64,000 nucleotides of DNA. Source: Salipaludibacillus sp. CUR1. GTDB taxonomy: Bacteria; Bacillota; Bacilli; Bacillales; Salisediminibacteriaceae. Shown in pieces: positions 9,674 to 17,030 of the stretch. Every line of letters starts with the position of its first letter. Position 1 is the first letter of the stretch. The notes under the pieces are model-generated. The model did not search any database, was not told the DNA's origin, and worked only from the letters and a program-made list of their open reading frames with translations. A program made the translations under genes and the position numbers. Location: NCBI RefSeq assembly GCF_021028955.1, contig NZ_JAIWPE010000046.1:1-64000 (forward strand), written 5' to 3'.

Positions 9674-10006
9674 TTAGTTGTCGGCGACTCCTAAAGCGAT
9701 TTTCGCATAACGTGACATCATTTTTTTGTCCCAAGGCGGGCTCCATACAATTTCAACGTCCACTTCGCCAATTTCGCCAATTTCCTGAAGTTCTTTTAAC
9801 GCGTTTTTAATTTCACTTACAATCGTTCCGGCAAGCGGGCATCCCATTGACGTCAAGGTCATTTCGATAAAAACGTTTTGGTCGTCGTCCAAATCGACTT
9901 TATACACGAGTCCCAGGTTAACAATGTCCACTCCAAGTTCCGGGTCAATCACCTTTTCCAGTTCTGCATAGACGCGATCGACCATTTCCTGTTTCTCATC
10001 GGACAT
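9674..10006 (-). CDS. MIP18/DUF59 Fe-S cluster assembly factor (YitW/SufT-like)
   Basis: Small cytosolic protein of the family that helps mature iron-sulfur proteins. The 110 residues show the family core: an N-terminal helix, then VIDPELGVDIVNLGLVY, the TLTSMGCPLAG motif with the conserved cysteine, and the C-terminal IVWSPPWDKKMMS segment. ATG at 10006 is chosen because AAAGGAGGCG lies 6-7 nt upstream; the frame extends 36 codons further 5-prime but that part runs through a REP and has no start signal. It converges on the chemoreceptor gene and follows the HAD gene on the same strand. Confidence 0.88.
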   Translation of the reverse strand: MSDEKQEMVDRVYAELEKVIDPELGVDIVNLGLVYKVDLDDDQNVFIEMTLTSMGCPLAGTIVSEIKNALKELQEIGEIGEVDVEIVWSPPWDKKMMSRYAKIALGVADN

Positions 10007-10071
10007 GTTTATCGCCTCCTTTACCCTTAGTGTACCCATAGCCCCAATAAAATGAAAATAAACTGCATACT

Positions 10072-10098
10072 GGGAATAGCTGGGGGGTCTGTCCCCCC
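10072..10098. repeat. REP palindrome touching the HAD gene stop codon
   Basis: GGGAATAGCTGG foot and extended hairpin GGGGGGTCTGTCCCCCC (10082-10098). The next three bases (10099-10101) are the stop codon of the minus-strand HAD gene, so the hairpin forms directly at its 3-prime end. Confidence 0.85.
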
Positions 10099-10905
10099 TT
10101 ATTTTTCCATCCACTCGGTTAGTGTGCTGACTTGATGGAAGTTATCATGGGACATCGAAAGGGGATGCTCGGAAATGTAGACTGCTTTCATACCGAGCAG
10201 CAGCGCTGGAGCAATTTCATTTAAAAAATTGTCGCCTACGGAAACTATGCGGTGAAGAGGTATATTGTACATTTTATGCAATTCCATAAAGATATCTTTC
10301 GTGAAAGATGGTTTTTGTGCCGAGGAAATGATATGGCTGAACACCCCTGCTAAATCCAGTTCCTTTAAAAGGCGCTGGACATCTTCTTTGTCACTGTTAG
10401 TCATAAGGACGATTTGGTTTTCTTTTTTCAATTGCAATAAAAATTCGCGCAGATGAGGGATCTTTTCTAATGTGAATGCTTCACTGACCATATACTCTTT
10501 CGTTTGCAAGTACCTGGGGTAGCAGTCTTTCACTCCATAATGTTTTGCACAGGCAAACGGGAGCCACCACCCGTCCCCTATCGCAACCAGGTTCTCGAAA
10601 TCAAATTCGACTGGCTCATTGCCGTAAATGGATTCAAGGTTTTCCACCAGCGTGCCGTCCCACCTGTGTGCTTCTGCAGCTTTAAGGGTCATCGGGTCCA
10701 CAGTCACGGCAAGATCGTGACGGACATCGTAAGCTTTTCCAATTTTCACTGGATGCTCGCCGTTTTTCATTTTCTCATAGTCTTTCTGAAACTGAGCCCG
10801 CATCGAATCATCGACATCCTTCATAAGGAGCGATGCATAGTAATCAAAATGATCTGTCCCCTCATACAACGTCCCGTCTAAATCAAATATGTATAACTGG
10901 TCCAT
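10099..10905 (-). CDS. HAD-superfamily hydrolase
   Basis: Cytosolic phosphatase-type hydrolase. The 268 residues carry HAD motif I (FDLDGTLYEG, nucleophile Asp8), motif II (VLMTNSD), a lysine in SSAQKPSF (motif III) and motif IV (SVGDNFLNEI), with a large inserted cap domain between motifs I and II. The start codon follows a GGAGG-type site. The substrate cannot be inferred. The gene ends against a REP hairpin that probably stabilises or terminates its transcript. Confidence 0.8.
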   Translation of the reverse strand: MDQLYIFDLDGTLYEGTDHFDYYASLLMKDVDDSMRAQFQKDYEKMKNGEHPVKIGKAYDVRHDLAVTVDPMTLKAAEAHRWDGTLVENLESIYGNEPVEFDFENLVAIGDGWWLPFACAKHYGVKDCYPRYLQTKEYMVSEAFTLEKIPHLREFLLQLKKENQIVLMTNSDKEDVQRLLKELDLAGVFSHIISSAQKPSFTKDIFMELHKMYNIPLHRIVSVGDNFLNEIAPALLLGMKAVYISEHPLSMSHDNFHQVSTLTEWMEK

Positions 10906-11188
10906 GTGATCCTCCTTTCCTTTAAACCGTCTTTTAAAAAATCAACCCTGGCCGAAGCAGGTTTAATTATACTTTTTAGTATGAGTAAAATTTTACGGTC
11001 TCATTAATGAAAAGGGCAATTTAAGAAATATAGGGTTACTTTAAAAACGCCAATCTTACCATTCCATCATTTTAAAGGAGTCCTCTGTTCAGCCTCTCCA
11101 TCAGCCTCAGCATCTTATTTTCCGCAGCTTAAGCAATATCCATTAATGACCGGCTCCCAAACCATATTTTTTCATATAAGCAGCCTCA

Positions 11189-11992
11189 TTACACTAATTT
11201 CTTTCTAATTTTTCCGCTGAAAAGGTCGATAATGCTTACAAATACTACGACAACAATTAAAATCATCCCGACGTCTTCCCAGGCACGCTGGTATGTTGCT
11301 AAGATGAGCGGTGCGCCGATACCGCCGGCGCCAACAATTCCTAACACTGTGGAGGCCCGGACGTCAATTTCAAATCTGTAAATAGAGTAGGAGGAAAACT
11401 CAGGCAAAACCTGCGGCAGTACGCCATACCACATGGCCTGAATACGGTTGCCTCCGCTTGCTTTAATCGCGTCAACGTTACTTGAATCAATCGACTCAAT
11501 GACTTCAGCATAGAGTTTTCCAAGCATGCCTATTGAATTGATGCTGATGGCTAACACGCCGGCATATGGACCGATACCTACAGCTGCAACAAAGATGATA
11601 GCAAAAATTAATTCAGGGATCGCTCTGATCGCGTTAAGAATAGATTTGCCAACGTAGGAAAAACGTTTTGCTGTATTACGGGCCGCCAGAAAAGCTACGG
11701 GAACGGCAAGAATAGTAGCTACCGCCACGCCCGCATAAGCTATGGCAATGGTCTCCAGCATGTAGCCGATATATTCAGGGAACTGAACGATGTAGTCCAT
11801 ATTTGTTATTGGAACGATAAAAATTCGCCTCAAGGTGTCAAGCGGAGAGGCAGCTGAACCGGAAACTGAGAAAGGTGTCGTAGCGAATGCTGTCATATAC
11901 AGGATACTCAGGATCAGCAGAACCACATAAAACGTATATTTACCCTTTTTGGTCATCCCTTTCCTCAGGGATATTTTTTCATTACTGTTCAT
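11189..11992 (-). CDS. phnE: phosphonate-type ABC transporter permease 2
   Basis: Inner-membrane permease of a PhnCDE importer, 267 residues with about six hydrophobic helices. It has the BPD permease cytoplasmic EAA-like loop near ESIDSSNVDAIKASGGN and the PhnE-type sequence VLGIVGAGGIGAPL near the C terminus. It is the last gene of the operon and its ATG overlaps the upstream stop by one base (TAATG). It is a diverged paralog of the neighbouring permease, so the channel is probably a heterodimer. The 283 bp between this gene and the HAD gene show no clear terminator or gene. Confidence 0.9.
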   Translation of the reverse strand: MNSNEKISLRKGMTKKGKYTFYVVLLILSILYMTAFATTPFSVSGSAASPLDTLRRIFIVPITNMDYIVQFPEYIGYMLETIAIAYAGVAVATILAVPVAFLAARNTAKRFSYVGKSILNAIRAIPELIFAIIFVAAVGIGPYAGVLAISINSIGMLGKLYAEVIESIDSSNVDAIKASGGNRIQAMWYGVLPQVLPEFSSYSIYRFEIDVRASTVLGIVGAGGIGAPLILATYQRAWEDVGMILIVVVVFVSIIDLFSGKIRKKLV

Positions 11993-12810
11993 TATTCTAA
12001 TCGCTCCCTTACGCGATTACTGACTAAATCGATGATTGTAATCGTTAAGAATGTCATAAAAATAATTGTGGCCACGTTATCATAGTTAAACATGTTTAAC
12101 TGCTGGCGGAGTATAATCCCGATTCCGCCTGCGCCTACGAACCCAAGCACGACCGAAGCTTTTACATTAATCTCCAGCACATACAGGGTATAAGAGGCAA
12201 ACTGCGGCAGGATTTGCGGCATCACTCCATAAGTAATTACCTGAAACACGTTTCCTCCGGAAGCCCTCACTGCTTCCAGGGGCCCGGGATCAATTGCCTC
12301 GATTGTCTCGCTGATAAGCTTGGCTAAAATCCCGAGTGAAAACACCGTTAAGGCAAGAATTCCGGAGACGGCGCCAATACCGACTAACGCGACAAATACT
12401 ACGGCCAGAATAATTTCAGGAATAGTCCTGAGCAGGTTGAAAGCATTTCGGACTGCCTGGTAAAAAAGCGGATTTTTATTAATATTACTTGCAGCGAGGA
12501 AGCTTAAAGGCAATGCGGCGACAGCAGCCAGCGTGGTGCTGAATAACGCCATATTCCACGTTTCCAGAAGGCTCATAGCAACGCGGGGAAGATACCCCCA
12601 GTTTGGCGGCCATAAATCTTCGACGACGAAGTAAAACATAATGGGCAACCCTTCAATTACACGGTCAGGAAACGCTTGAGTCTGGTAGGCTGACAACACA
12701 TACAACCCTAAAACCGCCAGTAAAACTGAACCTATGTACCACTTAAACCCTTTTGGAGTGAGCGGGTAGCGTGTTGGGGCGGAATCATGATTTTTCTCCA
12801 AATTCGGCAT
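11992..12810 (-). CDS. phnE: phosphonate-type ABC transporter permease 1
   Basis: Inner-membrane permease partner of the previous gene, 272 residues. It shows the same architecture: an N-terminal cytoplasmic tail, TM helices, the EAA-like loop ETIEAIDPGPLEAVRASGGN and the VLGFVGAGGIGIIL signature. The start codon overlaps the phnC stop by one base (TGATG), indicating translational coupling. The substrate could be a phosphonate, phosphite or phosphate ester; no C-P lyase or phosphonatase gene is in the window. Confidence 0.9.
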   Translation of the reverse strand: MPNLEKNHDSAPTRYPLTPKGFKWYIGSVLLAVLGLYVLSAYQTQAFPDRVIEGLPIMFYFVVEDLWPPNWGYLPRVAMSLLETWNMALFSTTLAAVAALPLSFLAASNINKNPLFYQAVRNAFNLLRTIPEIILAVVFVALVGIGAVSGILALTVFSLGILAKLISETIEAIDPGPLEAVRASGGNVFQVITYGVMPQILPQFASYTLYVLEINVKASVVLGFVGAGGIGIILRQQLNMFNYDNVATIIFMTFLTITIIDLVSNRVRERLE

Positions 12811-13595
12811 CAGCTCTCATCTCCTCCAAGAAGATCGTCTTCCTTAATAGGACGTCCGTAAATTTCCTCGAATGTCTTCTCAGACACCTGGTCGATCGGT
12901 CCGTCAAATACCACTTCACCGTCACGCAAGCCGATAATCCGGTCGGCGTATTCCTGTGCCATATCAATAAAGTGCAAATTAACAAGAGTCGTTAAATTAT
13001 CTTCTTTACTTACTCGCCTTAAGTCTTTCATAACTTTATGGGAAGTAGGGGGATCAAGGCTGGCCACCGGTTCATCGGCTAAAATGACTTTAGGCTGCTG
13101 TGTTAAAACCCGGGCAATGCTCACACGCTGCTGCTGTCCACCGCTTAACTGGTCGGCACGCACATAGGCTTTTTCCTGGATTCCCACACGATTAAGGTTG
13201 CCCATAGCCATCTGCAAGTCTTCCTGAGGAAATAAGCCGAGCATGCTTCTAAGAGTGCCGGTATGCCCAAGACGCCCTGCCATCACATTCCGGAGCACTG
13301 ACATGCGTTTTACGAGATTATAATTCTGAAAAATCATTCCTACTTCTGTCCGCAGTTTTCTAAGGTGTTTTTCCTTATAGGAAAGAATATTCTCATTATC
13401 TATCAGCAGTTCACCTTCAGTCGGAGTGACCATCCGGTTAATGCTTCGAATTAATGTCGATTTGCCTGCTCCCGACATTCCGACTACCACCACAAATTCC
13501 CCATCATTAATCTTAAGGTTGATATTTTTTAACCCCTGGTGGCCGTTAGGGTAAACTAACGACACATTTTTAAACTCTATCACTCTAGTCACCAT
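12810..13595 (-). CDS. phnC: phosphonate-type ABC transporter ATP-binding protein
   Basis: Cytosolic ATPase that powers the PhnE permeases. The 261 residues contain Walker A (GMSGAGKST), the Q-loop (FQNYNLV), the ABC signature LSGGQQQRV, Walker B (VILADEPVASLD) and a switch histidine in LVNLHFIDMA. It lies 114 bp after phnD, separated from it by a stem-loop that probably makes the binding protein the most expressed part of the operon. Confidence 0.93.
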   Translation of the reverse strand: MVTRVIEFKNVSLVYPNGHQGLKNINLKINDGEFVVVVGMSGAGKSTLIRSINRMVTPTEGELLIDNENILSYKEKHLRKLRTEVGMIFQNYNLVKRMSVLRNVMAGRLGHTGTLRSMLGLFPQEDLQMAMGNLNRVGIQEKAYVRADQLSGGQQQRVSIARVLTQQPKVILADEPVASLDPPTSHKVMKDLRRVSKEDNLTTLVNLHFIDMAQEYADRIIGLRDGEVVFDGPIDQVSEKTFEEIYGRPIKEDDLLGGDES

Positions 13596-13624
13596 CCCAA
13601 TCCATCACTTTTACTATTAAACAG

Positions 13625-13686
13625 AAAAAAAGAAGGGGACTGCCGGCAGCTGTGAAAAGCACTCCCAGTGACGACAGACACCTTCT
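13625..13686 (-). terminator. intercistronic stem-loop between phnD and phnC
   Basis: On the minus strand AGAAGG...CTG pairs with CAG...CCTTCT across a long loop and is followed by seven T residues. It lies just after the phnD stop, so part of the transcription should end here. Confidence 0.65.
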
Positions 13687-13709
13687 CCATAAACCGTTAA
13701 AGGCTTAAA

Positions 13710-14741
13710 CTAGTTTGCTAGATCGTCTTCGAACTCTGCAAATACATCACGGACAATGTCATAATCTGAAGACTCGGCGATTGCTACACCGTCCCAAGTA
13801 TAGATTTCATGCATCACTTCAAGCATTTCCTCGTTGTCATTTAAGCTCATGAAAGCGTCTTGAATCTGTTCTTTAAGGTTATCTGACAGTTCACTTCTCA
13901 CAGAGATAGTGTCATTAGGAATTTCATCTGTGTAACCGATCACGCGGAGGTCCTCATGGATGTCAGGGAACTCATCAGCCAGTGTATCCCTTGCGTCATC
14001 GAAAGTAGTTGCAAAGTCAGCCTGCTCGTCAATTAACTGCATAATCGCATTATCATGTCCGCCAACGCTTAAACGCTGGAATTGGTTATCGAGGTTTTCA
14101 ACACCCATATCCATCAGCTGTTTGGCAGGGAATAAAAACCCGGATGTTGACAAGTCATCTGGATAAGCCCATACAAGCCCTTCTTCTTCAAGCAAGTCAT
14201 CAAGGTCCTCAATATGGGAATCAGCCGGCACTGTGTATTGTGCTACGTAGGAATCGCTGCCGTGACGAATGGATTTCAGAATCACTTCAACACCTGCACG
14301 GTCTTCAGCTTGTACAAAACCGAATGGGTTCAGGAAGCCGATATCAACTTGCTGGGTTCTCATCGCTTCAATAAGGCCGCTGTAATCGACCATTACTTCC
14401 GCCCGAACGTCGATGCCAAGCTCTTCTGATAAAAATTCTTCTAATGGCTCAGCAGTCGTGGCGATTTCAGCAGCATCCTGGGAAGGAATAAAGCCCATCA
14501 CGAGTTCGTCTACGTCTTCTTCAACTGCCTCGTTCGAATTGTTATCTGTATTGCTATTATTATTGTTTTCGTTGTTTGCATTATTTTCATTGTTTGAATT
14601 GTTATTTTCCTCCACATTATTATCAGCGCCATTATTAGTATTTCCGTTGTTGTCCATACTCGCCTCGTTATTCTCACCACAGCCTGCTAATACTGTCATG
14701 ACCCCGCCTAATGCTAAAACGTACCCTAATCGTTTAATCAC
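13710..14741 (-). CDS. phnD: phosphonate-type ABC transporter substrate-binding lipoprotein
   Basis: Lipid-anchored periplasmic-type binding protein that hands the substrate to PhnE. GTG at 14741 is chosen because GGAGG lies 8 nt upstream; an in-frame GTG at 14756 overlaps that site. The lipobox LAGC puts the acylated Cys at residue 21. Residues about 23-75 are an Asn/Glu-rich low-complexity spacer before the PhnD fold, which begins with ELVMGFIPSQDA and includes the phosphate-contacting segments AEVMVDYSGLIEAM, VDIGFLNPFGF and the C-terminal FATTFDDAR region. It is the first gene of the operon, with a promoter at 14814-14842 and a Pho-box array just upstream. Confidence 0.9.
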   Translation of the reverse strand: MIKRLGYVLALGGVMTVLAGCGENNEASMDNNGNTNNGADNNVEENNNSNNENNANNENNNNSNTDNNSNEAVEEDVDELVMGFIPSQDAAEIATTAEPLEEFLSEELGIDVRAEVMVDYSGLIEAMRTQQVDIGFLNPFGFVQAEDRAGVEVILKSIRHGSDSYVAQYTVPADSHIEDLDDLLEEEGLVWAYPDDLSTSGFLFPAKQLMDMGVENLDNQFQRLSVGGHDNAIMQLIDEQADFATTFDDARDTLADEFPDIHEDLRVIGYTDEIPNDTISVRSELSDNLKEQIQDAFMSLNDNEEMLEVMHEIYTWDGVAIAESSDYDIVRDVFAEFEDDLAN

Positions 14742-14813
14742 TCGTAAACCCTCCACTTTGATATGTATTTTTTGTTAGGCCTGTTTTTATTTAACTTCGG
14801 CCTCACAAGGCAA

Positions 14814-14842
14814 ATTATTGTCTAACTGAAATAGCAAGTCAA
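14814..14842 (-). promoter_or_regulatory. predicted phnD promoter
   Basis: Read on the minus strand: TTGACT, 17 bp spacer, AATAAT, about 75 bp before the phnD start. The Pho-box array starts 7 bp upstream of the -35. Confidence 0.5.
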
Positions 14843-14848
14843 CGAGAT

Positions 14849-14887
14849 TTACCAAAACTTTACACCATATTTACAAGACTATTATCC
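14849..14887. promoter_or_regulatory. four-repeat Pho box (PhoP operator)
   Basis: Four hexamers resembling TTAACA occur with an exact 11 bp period on the plus strand: TTACCA (14849), TTACAC (14860), TTACAA (14871) and TTATCC (14882), each separated by 5 bp. This spacing is the known layout of PhoP-binding Pho boxes in Bacillus. The array lies just upstream of the predicted phnD -35, so phosphate-starvation control of the importer is the likely reading. Confidence 0.6.
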
Positions 14888-14917
14888 TGATTAATAATAT
14901 TCATAAAATTTTAACCT

Positions 14918-14942
14918 GGGAATAAATGGGGGGTCTGACCCC
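14918..14942 (+). repeat. REP palindrome
   Basis: Foot GGGAATAAATGG and core GGGGTCTGACCCC (14930-14942). It is the first of a direct tandem pair. Confidence 0.87.
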
Positions 14943-14949
14943 TATGTGT

Positions 14950-14974
14950 GGAAATAACTGGGGGGTCAGACCCC
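14950..14974 (+). repeat. REP palindrome
   Basis: Foot GGAAATAACTGG and core GGGGTCAGACCCC (14962-14974), 32 bp after the previous unit. It is the only REP pair upstream of a gene start here, ending 14 bp before the merR -35. Confidence 0.87.
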
Positions 14975-14987
14975 ATAAGGAGACGTC

Positions 14988-15018
14988 TTGACATTTACGT
15001 TAACGTCAATGGTAAATT
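14988..15018 (+). promoter_or_regulatory. MerR-type promoter and LiuR-like operator
   Basis: TTGACA (14988-14993) and TAAATT (15013-15018) are separated by 19 bp, the long spacer typical of MerR-family promoters. The spacer contains TTTACGTTAACGTCAA, with the perfect palindrome ACGTTAACGT at 14997-15006. This closely resembles the operator of LiuR-type regulators of acyl-CoA and branched-chain catabolism (family knowledge). Confidence 0.6.
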
Positions 15019-15064
15019 GGTAGAGTGAGAATTTTCCAAAAATTAAAAAGGGCAGGGACTTAGG

Positions 15065-15448
15065 ATGAGTATGACAATCAGGGAAGTGGCTCAGAAATTT
15101 GAAGTGAGCCCGCGGACCCTCCGCTATTACGAGGAGATCGGTATACTGTCTCCGGAGCGGACGGACAACCTTCAACGGCATTACTATAAGAAAGATATCG
15201 CAAGGCTCCGGTTAATCTTACGGGGGAAGAAGTTCGGTTTCACACTTGATGAAATTAAAGAAATGGTGACGCTCTTTGACAGCGACAGAACGGGCGAGAA
15301 GCAGCTCGAACGGACGATTGCTTACGGCGAAGCTAAAATTAAGGAGGTTGATGACCAGATTGATGAACTGAAAGCGCTGAAAGCCGATATGGAAATGTTC
15401 AAGTCACTGTTTGAAGATGAACTGAAGAAAATCAGGCATAGCAGGTGA
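15065..15448 (+). CDS. MerR-family transcriptional regulator (LiuR-like)
   Basis: DNA-binding regulator of 127 residues. The N-terminal winged helix reads TIREVAQKFEVSPRTLRYYEEIGIL. A second DNA-contact segment follows (ARLRLILRGKKFGFTLDEIKEM), then a dimerisation coiled coil (about 85-127). There are no metal-binding cysteines, so it is not a metal or redox sensor. It heads an operon with an acyl-CoA synthetase and an acyl-CoA dehydrogenase and has a palindromic operator in its own long-spaced promoter. It therefore probably senses an acyl-CoA and controls these genes. Confidence 0.85.
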   Translation: MSMTIREVAQKFEVSPRTLRYYEEIGILSPERTDNLQRHYYKKDIARLRLILRGKKFGFTLDEIKEMVTLFDSDRTGEKQLERTIAYGEAKIKEVDDQIDELKALKADMEMFKSLFEDELKKIRHSR

Positions 15449-15502
15449 CTCTTAAAGGGGCGCCTCTAACCGCAAACAAAAATGATAATGAGGAGGGGTT
15501 TT

Positions 15503-17017
15503 ATGAATCTATCAGAACTTCTAGCCAGAAATGGACGCAAATACTCAGGGAAAACAGCCGTTCAGGAAAAGAATAAAGACATGTCATACGGCGAGCTCGA
15601 CCGGCAGGTGACGAAGTTTGCGAATGCGCTAACAAGCCTGGGGGTGTCTCAAGGTGACAAAGTCATGCTCTTTATGCCGAATACCTCTTCTTTTCTAATT
15701 ACTTATTTTGCAACTCTGAGGCTTGGCGGGATCATTGTCCCTGTAAGCGCAAGGTTAACGGGGGAAGAATTGGCCTATATGCTCAGGCACAGCGAGGCTA
15801 AAGTGATGGTCATCGACCATATGCTTTACAACTCCTGCGCTTCACTGCCGGTCAAGTTTGAAAATGTGGTATTCGTCAAAACAGGTGAAAAAGTGGAAGG
15901 GTGGGGTTCATTTGAATCACTTCTTAATGAAGGCGGTAACACGCCGATCGAATGCGGGACAAAAGAAGATGATCTTGCGACAATGCTTTATACGTCAGGA
16001 ACGACAGGTAAGCCAAAAGGGGTTCTTTTTTCAAACAGAAACATTCTGAGTGTGGCAGCGATGATGGCTGTTGAAATGGAAATGAAGCCGGAGAGCAAAA
16101 TGCTTCATATAATGCCGCTCAGCCATTCAGCGCCGTTACATTTATTTTTGGCAGCCGGGACATACGTCGGCGCCACGCATTGCCTGTCGCCAACATTTAC
16201 ACCGGAACTGCTGCTCGAGTCTGTAGAAAAGTGGCGGACAACCCACTTTTTTGGTGCGCCTGTTGCCTACCTTCTTTCAGCGAAAGACCCGTCTATAAAC
16301 GAGAGGGATCTTTCATCCATGACCCACTGGGTGTATGGCGGAGCACCTTTAGGAAAAAAAGAAGTGACCTTCATGCAGCAAGCCTTTAAATCAGACCGTT
16401 TTTATTGTGTTTACGGACTTACCGAAGCGGGTCCAAACGGCACGCTGCTCCTGCCTGAGGAACATGAGGAGAAAGCCGGCAGCATCGGCAGGCGGGCTGC
16501 CCTGAATGCTGAAATAAAACTCGTGAACGAACAGGGAGAGGAAGTAAATACGGGTGAACCGGGAGAAATTGTTCTCCGCGGTGAAGGTAATATGGTGAGG
16601 TATGATAAAGAGCCTGAAAAAACAGCTGAAACTCTAAAAGATGGCTGGCTCTTTACCGGAGATATGGCTAAAAGAGACGAGGACGGTTATTACTGGGTCA
16701 TTGACCGTAAGAAAGACATGATCATTTCAGGCGGGGTCAATATTTTTCCAAAAGAAATTGAAGAAGTGTTAAGCACCCATCCGGCTGTGGCTGAATGTGC
16801 TGTAATCGGTGCCCCACACGAGGACTGGGGAGAAACAGTTACGGCTTATATTGCTGTAAAAGACGGAGAGTCTGCCGATGAAAGTGAGTGGAAATCATTC
16901 CTGCAGGAAAAAGTGGCCGACTATAAAATCCCTAAACACTTTCATGTGATTGACCAGCTGCCGCGGAACCCGACTGGAAAAATATTAAAACACCATTTAA
17001 GAAAAAATCATTTATAA
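15503..17017 (+). CDS. AMP-dependent acyl-CoA synthetase/ligase
   Basis: Adenylate-forming enzyme that activates a carboxylic (probably fatty) acid to its CoA thioester. The 504 residues contain the P-loop-like motif LYTSGTTGKPKG, the YGLTEAGP segment (A5), TGDMAKRDEDGYYWVIDRKKDMI (A7-A8) and the C-terminal catalytic lysine in NPTGKILKH. ATG at 15503 is chosen because GAGGAGGGG sits 5-6 nt upstream; an in-frame ATG seven codons earlier has no such site. It lies 54 bp after the MerR gene and 13 bp before the acyl-CoA dehydrogenase. Chain-length preference is unknown. Confidence 0.88.
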   Translation: MNLSELLARNGRKYSGKTAVQEKNKDMSYGELDRQVTKFANALTSLGVSQGDKVMLFMPNTSSFLITYFATLRLGGIIVPVSARLTGEELAYMLRHSEAKVMVIDHMLYNSCASLPVKFENVVFVKTGEKVEGWGSFESLLNEGGNTPIECGTKEDDLATMLYTSGTTGKPKGVLFSNRNILSVAAMMAVEMEMKPESKMLHIMPLSHSAPLHLFLAAGTYVGATHCLSPTFTPELLLESVEKWRTTHFFGAPVAYLLSAKDPSINERDLSSMTHWVYGGAPLGKKEVTFMQQAFKSDRFYCVYGLTEAGPNGTLLLPEEHEEKAGSIGRRAALNAEIKLVNEQGEEVNTGEPGEIVLRGEGNMVRYDKEPEKTAETLKDGWLFTGDMAKRDEDGYYWVIDRKKDMIISGGVNIFPKEIEEVLSTHPAVAECAVIGAPHEDWGETVTAYIAVKDGESADESEWKSFLQEKVADYKIPKHFHVIDQLPRNPTGKILKHHLRKNHL

Positions 17018-17030
17018 GAGGTGACGGAAA

